NCBI GenBank assembly: GCA_964392085.1
Contig: CAYMOV010000046.1
Coordinates: forward strand, 1-19,108
DNA length: 19,108 nucleotides
Direction: 5' to 3'
Source of the DNA: CAYMOV01 sp964392085
Lineage (GTDB): Bacteria; Oederibacteriota; Muellerivitia; Muellerivitales; Muellerivitaceae
In this document: one piece after another, positions 7,736 to 14,549 of the stretch
Layout: each line of letters starts with the position of its first letter
Numbering within the stretch: position 1 is the stretch's first letter
Notes under the pieces: model-generated
What the model was told of the DNA's origin: nothing
Database searches by the model: none
What the model saw: only the letters and a program-made list of their open reading frames with translations
Made by a program: the position numbers and the translations under genes

Positions 7736-8395
7736 TTAATGTATCTCGACGTTACGGCTTTGGACCACGCCTTCCGACGTCACTTCGATCCGGTAGTTCC
7801 CCGGCGCCACGAGGCGCCCATCCTGGGACCTGCCGTCCCACTCGAAAGCCCACCGGCCCGCTCCCAGGTTCCCCTCATACAACCTTCGGACTTCCGTCCC
7901 GGTGGCGTCCGACACCCGGACGGTCACTGGACCCGGCGCTTCCCTCTTCACCACGACCCTCAGGTTGTTCCCCGCGGCGGTCTCCCCCCCCGCGGCGGGC
8001 GGGGCCGCCATCGGCGGCGGTTGGGAAATGGCCGTCGGCGTCGGAGCCTTGGGCGGAGCCGCCACCCGCCGTTCCGGAGCCCGCGTCGGAATCGGCGTCG
8101 GAACTTGGATCGGGGGTGAAACCACGGCACTCGGCGCAGGCGTCCCATGACCTCCGCCCAATAGCTTCCAACCCACGAAAAGGAGGGGCAACAACAACAG
8201 GAGCCACAACTTTGAGACGCCGCTTCCTACAGCCCCATCCCCCGGGTCCGGAAGGCCGTATCCCCGGTAGGTCTCCTCGGCGGCCCGGCCGAACTCCCAA
8301 GCCTGTTCCTCGGAAGCCTGCAACAGCGCTTCCAGGTTGTCTTCCTCGGCCTCGTCCAGCTCCCCGTGGAAATACTTCTCGAATAAGGGGTTCAT
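7736..8395 (-). CDS. Single-pass membrane protein with FlgD-Ig-like domain, candidate anti-sigma factor
   Basis: 219 residues. The start is taken as ATG at 8395 because it overlaps the sigma-factor stop as ATGA; a longer frame would run into the sigma gene. Residues 1-60 are acidic and helical (FEKYFHGELDEAEEDNLEAL), resembling the cytoplasmic N-termini of anti-sigma factors, but with no Cys or His for a zinc site. Residues 63-79 form one membrane segment (LWLLLLLPLLFVGWKLL). A Pro/Thr/Ala-rich spacer (~85-140) follows. Residues ~143-219 resemble a FlgD-type Ig domain: VTVRVSDATGTEVRRL, WDGRSQDGRLVAPGNYRIEV. The topology is probably N-in, C-out. The partner role rests on the translational coupling and architecture; no family match was computed. 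The outside domain could sense envelope or secretion state. Confidence 0.75.
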   Translation of the reverse strand: MNPLFEKYFHGELDEAEEDNLEALLQASEEQAWEFGRAAEETYRGYGLPDPGDGAVGSGVSKLWLLLLLPLLFVGWKLLGGGHGTPAPSAVVSPPIQVPTPIPTRAPERRVAAPPKAPTPTAISQPPPMAAPPAAGGETAAGNNLRVVVKREAPGPVTVRVSDATGTEVRRLYEGNLGAGRWAFEWDGRSQDGRLVAPGNYRIEVTSEGVVQSRNVEIH

Positions 8396-8961
8396 TGGGC
8401 CCTCGCCTTCCAGCGCTTCGAAAGGCGGTTTCGGAGGGCTTCCAGGCACCGCGCCAGGCGGGACATCACGGTCCCCACCGGGATCCTCAATTCATCCGCC
8501 AATTGGCCGTAGGTCAAACCCGCCTCGGCCCGTTTCGCGAGCATCGTCCTGCAGGGTTCCCCGAGCGCGTCCCGCTCGACCCGGACGGCCGCCGCCAATT
8601 CGGCGCGGCGCTTCTCTTCGTCCATCGCCCTTTGGCGGTCCATGGATTCCGGTCCCGCCAAGGCTTCCAGGTCCTCCGTGCCGGCCACCACCTGCCGCCG
8701 CCTATTGCGGATGACCCGGTAACACTTGTACATGGCGATCTGGTGGAGCCAACGGTGGAGGGAAGACCGGAACTCGAAGGTGGACAGCTTTTGGTGGGCG
8801 GTCAGTAAAACGTCCTGGACCACGTCCTCGGCGTCCTTGTCCCGGTATCCCAGGAGATGGCAACAGGCCCGGTAGATCTTGGGCCGGTAGGTCCGGTCGA
8901 ATTCCCGCTGGGCCCCCAGGTCACCCTGGAGGAGTTTTTGTACCAGTTCGCGGTCGTCCAA
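8392..8961 (-). CDS. ECF-type RNA polymerase sigma factor
   Basis: 189 residues, the normal length for an extracytoplasmic-function sigma factor. Residues ~15-88 form region 2, with DAEDVVQDVLLTAHQKL (44-59) and the -10 recognition helix around FRSSLHRWLHQIAMYKCYR. Residues ~118-185 form region 4, with a helix-turn-helix at GLTYGQLADELRIPVGTVMS. No region 3 is present. The start is TTG at 8961, preceded by AGAGGG about 7 nt upstream. An in-frame stop lies 27 nt upstream and no ATG lies between, so TTG is the best choice. The stop overlaps the next start as ATGA, coupling its translation to the membrane protein. It would direct core polymerase to a small regulon. The neighbouring surface-protein operon is a plausible target, but no matching promoter pair was identified. 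Confidence 0.95.
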   Translation of the reverse strand: MDDRELVQKLLQGDLGAQREFDRTYRPKIYRACCHLLGYRDKDAEDVVQDVLLTAHQKLSTFEFRSSLHRWLHQIAMYKCYRVIRNRRRQVVAGTEDLEALAGPESMDRQRAMDEEKRRAELAAAVRVERDALGEPCRTMLAKRAEAGLTYGQLADELRIPVGTVMSRLARCLEALRNRLSKRWKARAQ

Positions 8962-9132
8962 AACGGTCCCTCTTGCCTCTCCACCCCCTCATGGATAGGT
9001 GCCGGGGCGGAGGCAAAGTATTCCAAATTTAATATTCAGCGGTTATGACGGCCCAGAAACAATAGCACGACAAATAGGGTTTAAAATCAGGTTTTTCGGC
9101 GGGATTAGCTTCAAGCGGCGGCAAGGGAAATC

Positions 9133-9180
9133 ACGCTTCCCAGAATAGTCGGTCCTGGGGCGGATCGATCCCCGAAGCGT
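9133..9180 (-). other. Inverted repeat just after mtaB, possible transcript-end structure
   Basis: ACGCTTC (9133-9139) and GAAGCGT (9174-9180) are perfect 7-bp arms enclosing a second small stem (CCAG/CTGG) and the palindrome GGATCGATCC. It begins 4 nt after the mtaB stop. There is no T-run, so it may be an RNA-processing or Rho-associated end, or chance. Confidence 0.3.
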
Positions 9181-9183
9181 CCA

Positions 9184-10494
9184 TCAAACCCTTTGAAGTA
9201 CCTCACCCAACGCCTTCGTGCCGTCCTGGCCCGTGACCCGGATTTGGGTTTCCTGGCCCGGCTCCAGGCCCCCCGCCGGGAAGGCCACCTTCAAGCCCCG
9301 GTCCGTGGTACCGCCCAGCCAACCCGGCTTGAGCTTTTCAGCGACCACATCCCAGGCGCGCCCCTCAGCTGCCTTCGCCGATGCGGCCAGGGCTTCCCGC
9401 TTGATGGCCCACAACCGTTCCATCCGGGACCGGACGACTCCCGGGGCGACCTTAGGGTTAAGGTCCAGCCCCGCCGTCCCGGGTCGGTCCGAATAGGGGA
9501 ATGGATGCAGGTCGGCGAGACGGAATTCCCGGACGGCCGAGACGGTGTTCCCGAAGGCCTCCTCGTCCTCCCCCGGGAATCCCGCGATCAGGTCGGTGGT
9601 GATGCCGACGTCCGGGACGACGGACCGGACCTTTTCCACCACTTCCCGGTATTGCTCGAGTTTGTGGGGACGCCGCATGGCTTGGAGAATCCCCGGGTCC
9701 CCGCTTTGGAGCGGCAGGTGAAGGTGGGGACACAGACCCCGACCCAAGAGCGGCAGGAGCGCCTGTTCGAAATCGGCGATGGAATAGGAGGACAACCTCA
9801 CCCGCCGCACGCCGGGAAGGGCAAGGAGCCGTTCCACCACCGGCGCGAGGCGGGGCTCCCCGGTTTTCAGCCCCAGGTCGCGGCCATAGGACGCCAGTTG
9901 GATGCCCGCCAAAACCAGTTCGTGGACCCCGCCCTCAGCCAAACGGCGGCCCTCCGCGATGATTTGCCCGGCGTCCCGGCTTTGGAGCCCGCCCCGGACC
10001 CGTGGCACAAGGCAGAAGGAACAGCCGAAACCGCATCCCTCCTGGACCTTCAGGATCGCGCGGCGGTGGCCGTCGAACCGGCTGATGCCGCCGACCCAAG
10101 GGTCCTCGGGGGAATCGGTCCGACCCGACACGCCTGCGGTCCCAGTCGTGCCGGGGAAAAGGCCCGCGATCCGGTCGAACAGGCGGGGTTTGTCGCGGTT
10201 CCCCACCACCAGGGCGATGCCCGGGAGGGCGGCCACTTCCCCGGGGCGGTCCTGGGCGTAACAACCGGTCACCACCACCTTGGCGGAAGGGTTGAGCCTC
10301 AGGGCCCGGCGGATCAAGTGGCGCGCCTCGCTGTCGGCGGCGGCCGTCACCGAGCAGGTGTTGACCACCACCAGGTCCGCGCCCGACTCGAAGGGCACTT
10401 CCCGGAACGAGGCCTCGGCCGCCCGCTCGCGCAGGGCCTGGCCGTCGTATTGGTTGACCCGGCAACCCAGGGTCGTAAAGGACACCGTCCGCAA
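9184..10494 (-). CDS. mtaB: tRNA (N6-threonylcarbamoyladenosine-37 C2)-methylthiotransferase MtaB
   Basis: 436 residues, normal for the methylthiotransferase family. It converts t6A37 to ms2t6A in ANN-decoding tRNAs by radical SAM chemistry. The N-terminal UPF0004 domain carries the auxiliary-cluster cysteines C11 (TLGCRVNQYD), C47 (NTCSVTA) and C78 (TGCYAQ). The radical-SAM CxxxCxxC is at C154, C158 and C161 (EGCGFGCSFC). LHLPLQSGD and TDLIAGFPGE follow, and the last ~60 residues are TRAM-like. The opening VSFTTLGCRVNQY favours MtaB over MiaB or RimO. The start appears to be TTG at 10494 with a G-run Shine-Dalgarno (GGGGGGATG); the nearby ATG at 10499 is out of frame. A GTG at 10485 is the alternative. 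It is separated from the TPR gene by that gene's terminator, so it should have its own promoter in 10495-10690. Confidence 0.95.
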   Translation of the reverse strand: MRTVSFTTLGCRVNQYDGQALRERAAEASFREVPFESGADLVVVNTCSVTAAADSEARHLIRRALRLNPSAKVVVTGCYAQDRPGEVAALPGIALVVGNRDKPRLFDRIAGLFPGTTGTAGVSGRTDSPEDPWVGGISRFDGHRRAILKVQEGCGFGCSFCLVPRVRGGLQSRDAGQIIAEGRRLAEGGVHELVLAGIQLASYGRDLGLKTGEPRLAPVVERLLALPGVRRVRLSSYSIADFEQALLPLLGRGLCPHLHLPLQSGDPGILQAMRRPHKLEQYREVVEKVRSVVPDVGITTDLIAGFPGEDEEAFGNTVSAVREFRLADLHPFPYSDRPGTAGLDLNPKVAPGVVRSRMERLWAIKREALAASAKAAEGRAWDVVAEKLKPGWLGGTTDRGLKVAFPAGGLEPGQETQIRVTGQDGTKALGEVLQRV

Positions 10495-10537
10495 CTCATC
10501 CCCCCGTCTAAACCTTACGGATTAAAGCGAACACCCT

Positions 10538-10668
10538 TTCACCACCATGGACTCAATGGTCTCAATGGGAAGCCAGGTTGGACCAAACACCGGAAGACGC
10601 CAACTTGACCGGTCTCAACAGCTTAAATCCATTGTGGCCTTCGTGTACATCGGGTCCATTGTGGTGAA
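10538..10668. repeat. 131-bp intergenic element bounded by imperfect terminal inverted repeats
   Basis: The left arm 10538-10561 and the reverse complement of 10645-10668 match at 19 of 24 positions. The outermost 15 match at 14 (TTCACCAC[CA]ATGGAC). The inside carries further CAATGG/CCATTG units: 10553-10568, and TCCATTGTGG twice at 10628-10665. There is no coding potential. It lies between the TPR-gene terminator and mtaB. Confidence 0.6.
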
Positions 10669-10685
10669 TAGGTTTACCGCGGTTG

Positions 10686-10720
10686 AAAAAAAAACGGCCC
10701 CGGGGAAAACCCCGGGGCCG
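10686..10720 (-). terminator. Rho-independent terminator of the TPR/beta-barrel gene
   Basis: In the minus direction an 11-bp perfect G/C stem (CGGCCCCGGGG / CCCCGGGGCCG) with a 4-nt TTTT loop is followed at once by nine T. It sits 26 nt after the stop codon, a textbook intrinsic terminator. Confidence 0.95.
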
Positions 10721-10745
10721 TCGGAACTGATTGGTCAGGTTCGGA

Positions 10746-12275
10746 TCAGAAGAACACCGACACGCCGACGCCGAACTGGATGCCCGAGAGGTTGATTTCC
10801 AGCGCCTTCTGGGTCTCACCGACGGGCAGCGGCTTTCCGTCGTCGACCGCGACCCAGGAGTTGCCCGTCGCGTTGTCCGTCACGAGCGACAGGGTCCCGG
10901 TGGTGGCGATGCCCGTAGTGTTGTTGGTGATCGTCCCGGTGTAGTTCTTGATGTTGGCCGCGCGGTAGAGCAGGTAGGGCTCCAGGCCCACCGACTTGCC
11001 GAGCATGAACTGCCCGCCCAAAGTCGCGTGGAAACCCATGGCGGAACCGGTGAAGTCCCCGTTCACGCCGGTGTTGATGGTGCCGTCGCCCGAGGCCGCG
11101 ATCTGCGAGATGTTGATCGAGGACGGGTAATAGGCGCCCCCGAGGCCGAAGAAGAACTTACTGGTGTTCTTGCCGACGAAGTAACGGAGTGTGAGGCCGA
11201 TCTGGTCCGCGTTGATCGTCATGACGCTCCGGATGGCGTCGCTGGAGGACGGGAATGGGGGCGTGGGGAAACCGTTGGCGGGAAGGACCTGCGGGCCCGA
11301 GGCGGTATAGGAATACTTGCCCACGGGGTAGACGCCCAATCCCACCGCGATGTCGAAGGCCGGCGCGGGGCGGAAGAAGGGCTCCAAGCCCACCCAGATG
11401 TTGCCCTTCGGCACCTCGCCGGTGAGGCCATATCCGAACTTCAGGGCCTGGGCCGACTGGAAGTCCGCGTCGGCGTTGAGGTCCTTCAGGCTATACAATC
11501 CGATGCCGAAAAGGCCGCGGATCCCGAATTTCTTGTACTGGGTCGCCACCTTGGTGCCGCCCGCGCCGGCCGAACCACCGGCCGCCACCTGCGCGTCCAC
11601 CCATTGTTGGTCTTCCGGCGTCAGGGACGACTTGATCTTGTCGGCGTAGGCCTTCAGGGAGGCGTTGGGTTGCTTCTGGTTGGCCAGGGTGAAGTTGACC
11701 GCGGCGTTCTTGAAGTCCCGGGTCATGTATTGGGCGTAGGCCAGGTAGTAGAAGGGACGGTAATCGTTCGGCAGGTCGTGGGTGGCCTGCTGGAAGTAGG
11801 GGATGGCCCCGGCGTAATTCTTCTGCTGGAAGAGGGCCGTTCCCTGGGCCATGGCGTTGGTCGAACCGGTGGACAGGGCTGCGGAGCCCGCGGTCGGGGC
11901 GCTTCCGGTCGGCGCGGTGGCGGCGGCGGCCGGAGCCGTCCCCACTTGGGCCTTCAGGTTGTTGACATAGGCCGCCAGCTGGGCGTTGTTCGGGTTAAGG
12001 GCCAGGGTCTTCTGGTACTCGGCCAAGGCTTCGGCCTTCTTGCCCTGCATGTAGAGGCAGTTCCCGAGGGCCTGGTGGGCCTGGACCAAGTTGGGGTTCA
12101 ATTGGGTGGCGGCCTGGTAGTACTTCGCGGCGTTCACGAAGTCCTTGGCCTGGTAGAAGCGATTACCGTATTGGTAATACTGGTCGGCCGTGGCGCCTTG
12201 GGCCTTCATCGGGCGGGGCGAAGTCAGGAGGGCAAAACACAACACCAAAATTGCCGCCGAAAAACGACGAATCAT
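10746..12275 (-). CDS. Outer-membrane protein with N-terminal TPR repeats and C-terminal beta-barrel
   Basis: 509 residues from ATG at 12275, with AGGAGG 5 nt upstream; a GTG one codon earlier would be only 2 nt from the Shine-Dalgarno. Residues 1-27 are a signal peptide. TPR units occupy about 30-110 (YYQYGNRFYQAKDFVNAAKY, then LGNCLYMQGKKAEALAEYQ). A Ala/Thr/Pro/Ser-rich spacer (~112-140) precedes more TPR-like helices (~140-215: GTALFQQKNYAGAIPYFQQA). Residues ~240-509 alternate polar and hydrophobic residues with Gly and aromatic girdles and end in GIQFGVGVSVFF. A terminal Phe is typical of BAM-assembled barrels. The gene has its own promoter and terminator, so it is monocistronic. Periplasmic TPRs fused to a barrel suggest a scaffold or secretion/assembly factor, but the function is unknown. 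Confidence 0.9.
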   Translation of the reverse strand: MIRRFSAAILVLCFALLTSPRPMKAQGATADQYYQYGNRFYQAKDFVNAAKYYQAATQLNPNLVQAHQALGNCLYMQGKKAEALAEYQKTLALNPNNAQLAAYVNNLKAQVGTAPAAAATAPTGSAPTAGSAALSTGSTNAMAQGTALFQQKNYAGAIPYFQQATHDLPNDYRPFYYLAYAQYMTRDFKNAAVNFTLANQKQPNASLKAYADKIKSSLTPEDQQWVDAQVAAGGSAGAGGTKVATQYKKFGIRGLFGIGLYSLKDLNADADFQSAQALKFGYGLTGEVPKGNIWVGLEPFFRPAPAFDIAVGLGVYPVGKYSYTASGPQVLPANGFPTPPFPSSSDAIRSVMTINADQIGLTLRYFVGKNTSKFFFGLGGAYYPSSINISQIAASGDGTINTGVNGDFTGSAMGFHATLGGQFMLGKSVGLEPYLLYRAANIKNYTGTITNNTTGIATTGTLSLVTDNATGNSWVAVDDGKPLPVGETQKALEINLSGIQFGVGVSVFF

Positions 12276-12344
12276 CACCGCCTCCTACAATTGATTTCAG
12301 TCTTGGACTCAAGCTCAGGTCTTGGGGGGCCCAGACAGGCCGTT

Positions 12345-12372
12345 ATTATAGGCAAATCCCCCCGACCGTCCA
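12345..12372 (-). promoter_or_regulatory. Sigma70-like promoter of the TPR/beta-barrel gene
   Basis: In the minus direction TGGACG (-35, 12367-12372) is followed after 16 nt by a perfect TATAAT (-10, 12345-12350). The -10 lies about 70 nt before the ATG and downstream of the GHMP kinase gene, giving a leader of about 60 nt. Confidence 0.7.
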
Positions 12373-12384
12373 CCGTGACGGTGG
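12370..12384. promoter_or_regulatory. Dyad overlapping the -35 of the TPR-gene promoter
   Basis: CCACCG (12370-12375) and CGGTGG (12379-12384) are perfect arms around TGA, overlapping the proposed -35 hexamer. The position suits a repressor or activator site. It could also be the 3' hairpin of the upstream GHMP kinase transcript. Confidence 0.4.
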
Positions 12385-12443
12385 TCAACCCCGCCCGACT
12401 TCCCCGCTTTCACGACCCGTTTTCACGTTATTTTCCTGGGGGT

Positions 12444-13649
12444 TCAGGATACCGACGGAAGGGTGACCGAACTTTCCACCTCCCGGGCCCCCGGTTCCGT
12501 TCCATAGATGAAGACTTTCGGCAAGATCTTCGATTGGGCGTTGAACTCCCGCTTGATCCGTTCGCCGAAATTTTCGGCCTCGGCGCCCTTCACCAGGCAC
12601 ACCAGGTGGCCGCCGAACCCGATCCCGGCCATCCGCCCGCCCAAAAAGCCGACCTGTTTCTTGGCCAGGTCGTACAGGAGGTCGATCTCAGGGCAGGAGA
12701 CCTTGAGCTTGTCCACGAGGGACTCGTGCGATTCCATCATCAGGGCCCCGAAGCCGGCGTAGTCGCCCTTGGTGAGCATTTCCTTGGCCCGAGCCGGGCG
12801 GGCGTTCTCATGGACCAGGTGGTCGAGCCGTTTGCGGACCAGGATGTCGAAGTTCTTCCGGACCGACTCGTAGGCGTCCGGCGTCACGTCCCGCAGGGAC
12901 ACCACCCGGGGCACGTGCTTGCGCACCTCGGTGAGGAGCTGTTCGAACAACCCCAACCGTTTCTTGAATTCCTCGCCGGCCTCCCGCTTGCGGACCCCGG
13001 TCTCCACCACCACCAGCTTGTAGGCGTCGTGGTCGAAGGGGACGTAGTCGGGCTTGAAACTGCGGGCGTCGAACAGGACGAGGTGGTGGTCCCGGCCGAA
13101 ACGGCTGGCGAAGGCTCCCCCGTAATCGCCCCGGAGGCCCATGAACTGTTCCTCCACCCGATGGCACATCTTCACGAGGGTGACGTCCTCGAGCGGCTGG
13201 TTGCCGAGCTGGTTCAGGGCCATGCCCGTGGCCACGCAGAGCGCCGCGGAGGCCCCCAGCCCTGAGGACTCGGGGATGTCGCCGGCGATCGCGAGGGACA
13301 ACCCCTCGACCTTGCGGCCGGAACGCTCGTAGAAGTACGCCAGGCCCTTGGGATAATTGGCCCAACCGTCCCCCTTGTCGAACTTCAGGCTCCCCATGTT
13401 GAAGGTCAGGCGCTCGTCGTAATTCATGGAATAAATCACGGCTTGGCGGTCGTTGCGCCTTTGGGCCGCCACCACCATGTAATGGTGCCCCGTGGCCAGG
13501 AGCGAGAACCCGTCGATGGCCTCGGTGTATTCCCCGCCGAGGAGCGTGACCCGGCTCGGGGCCGCCATGAAGGTGATCTTACGGTTGTTCTCGCCGAACT
13601 GTCGGATGAACGAACCGTGGAGTTTCTTGACGAGCTCGGGCAAGGGCAT
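12444..13649 (-). CDS. galK: Galactokinase-family GHMP kinase (GalK-like, altered sugar-site motifs)
   Basis: 401 residues, the usual galactokinase length. Family members phosphorylate C1 of galactose with ATP in the Leloir pathway. Visible motifs: a divergent motif 1 at 32-47 (SRVTLLGGEYTEAIDG), the ATP loop PESSGLGASAAL (126-137), VHENARPARA and SHESLVDKLKVSCPEIDLL (280-325), and motif 3 GGRMAGIGFGGH (337-348). The SH-SL-VSCPE-D block is characteristic of GalK. However, the canonical GEHTDY reads GEYTEA here, and the MDQ catalytic-Asp motif is replaced by a GDYGGAF stretch (174-180). The substrate may therefore be another sugar. The start ATG has AAGGA 6-7 nt upstream. It follows cdsA by 69 nt with a hairpin between, and no other Leloir gene is in the window. 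Confidence 0.8.
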   Translation of the reverse strand: MPLPELVKKLHGSFIRQFGENNRKITFMAAPSRVTLLGGEYTEAIDGFSLLATGHHYMVVAAQRRNDRQAVIYSMNYDERLTFNMGSLKFDKGDGWANYPKGLAYFYERSGRKVEGLSLAIAGDIPESSGLGASAALCVATGMALNQLGNQPLEDVTLVKMCHRVEEQFMGLRGDYGGAFASRFGRDHHLVLFDARSFKPDYVPFDHDAYKLVVVETGVRKREAGEEFKKRLGLFEQLLTEVRKHVPRVVSLRDVTPDAYESVRKNFDILVRKRLDHLVHENARPARAKEMLTKGDYAGFGALMMESHESLVDKLKVSCPEIDLLYDLAKKQVGFLGGRMAGIGFGGHLVCLVKGAEAENFGERIKREFNAQSKILPKVFIYGTEPGAREVESSVTLPSVS

Positions 13650-13672
13650 GGGACATCCTTCACAGGGGTTGG

Positions 13673-13690
13673 GACCGGGAAGGCCCGGTC
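13673..13690 (-). other. Perfect hairpin between cdsA and the GHMP kinase gene
   Basis: GACCGGG/CCCGGTC forms a 7-bp stem with a 4-nt loop, 23 nt before the kinase ATG. There is no T-run. It may slow readthrough, mark a processing site or affect initiation. Confidence 0.45.
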
Positions 13691-13718
13691 AAAAGGTCCT
13701 TCTTCTGAAACAATCCCG

Positions 13719-14549
13719 TCAGGCCTTCAGGCGGGCCCAGACTTCCGTGAACAGATAAAGCAGGGGGGCGTTGAAGAGGAGACTATCGATCCGATCGAGC
13801 ATTCCGCCGTGGCCCGGCAGGACCGAGCCGGAGTCCTTCACGTCGAGGCTGCGTTTCATCAACGATTCCACCAGGTCGCCCGCTTGTCCTCCCAGGGTGA
13901 ACAGCAGCGCCAAGAGGGCCAAAGCCACAGGCCCCAAGCCCCAGGCCCGGACCACGGGCACCCAGTTCGACAGGGCGGCCAAGGCCAGGACGCACATCAC
14001 GAAGCCTCCCGCCAATCCCTCCCAGGTCTTGTTGGGCGAGACCAGCGGGGACATCTTGTGGCGGCCCAGGGACTTCCCGGCGAAATACCCGCCGGTGTCC
14101 ACCGCCCATGTCGCGACGAACAGGAAAAGCAGGATCCAGGGGCCGTCCACCAGCCGACGCAGGAGAAGGACGTAACTGCCGAGGGCGCCGATGTAAAAGG
14201 CCCCGAACACCGTGATCGCCAAGACCGACAGGGCGGGTTTCAGCGCCCGTCCGGAGGCCAAGTAGGAGGAACCGATGAGGATCAGGGAGAGGCTCGCGGC
14301 CTCACGGAAACCGAACCCGAAGGGTTCCCCGGATACCGAGGCCAATAGGAGGGCGGTGGCCAGGAACCCCGGCAAGGCCATGGGGTGGAATGGGGACTTG
14401 TCCACCATGCGGTAAAGTTCGTGGAGGGACCACAACAACACCGCGGCCACCACGGCCTCAAAAAGCCCGATGGGGGCCCAAAAGGTCAACGCCAAGAGGA
14501 TCGGGATGGCCACCAAGGCCGCCAAGAACCGTTTCGCCAAGGAGTTCAT
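13719..14549 (-). CDS. cdsA: Phosphatidate cytidylyltransferase (CDP-diglyceride synthase)
   Basis: 276 residues. It makes CDP-diacylglycerol from phosphatidic acid and CTP in the inner membrane, the branch point of phospholipid synthesis. About eight hydrophobic segments are spread over the chain. Conserved landmarks are ATWAVDTGGYFAGK (146-159), SPNKTWEG (171-178) and the family signature at 229-255: SLMKR, then KDSG, then PGHGGMLDRID. The start overlaps the uppS stop as ATGA, so the two are translationally coupled. The enzyme acts beside UppS, another membrane-lipid precursor enzyme. The next gene usually found here in many bacteria, dxr, is absent. Confidence 0.97.
   Translation of the reverse strand: MNSLAKRFLAALVAIPILLALTFWAPIGLFEAVVAAVLLWSLHELYRMVDKSPFHPMALPGFLATALLLASVSGEPFGFGFREAASLSLILIGSSYLASGRALKPALSVLAITVFGAFYIGALGSYVLLLRRLVDGPWILLFLFVATWAVDTGGYFAGKSLGRHKMSPLVSPNKTWEGLAGGFVMCVLALAALSNWVPVVRAWGLGPVALALLALLFTLGGQAGDLVESLMKRSLDVKDSGSVLPGHGGMLDRIDSLLFNAPLLYLFTEVWARLKA

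Noticed and set aside
8962..9132. Promoter for the sigma/anti-sigma pair
   Set aside because: The region is relatively AT-rich, but no -35/-10 pair with acceptable spacing stood out on the minus strand. I could not support a site.
10731..13265. 844-codon plus-strand open frame spanning the TPR and kinase genes
   Set aside because: It crosses a clear terminator, a promoter and two recognisable minus-strand genes. Its protein is Gly/Val/His/Gln-rich without any domain.
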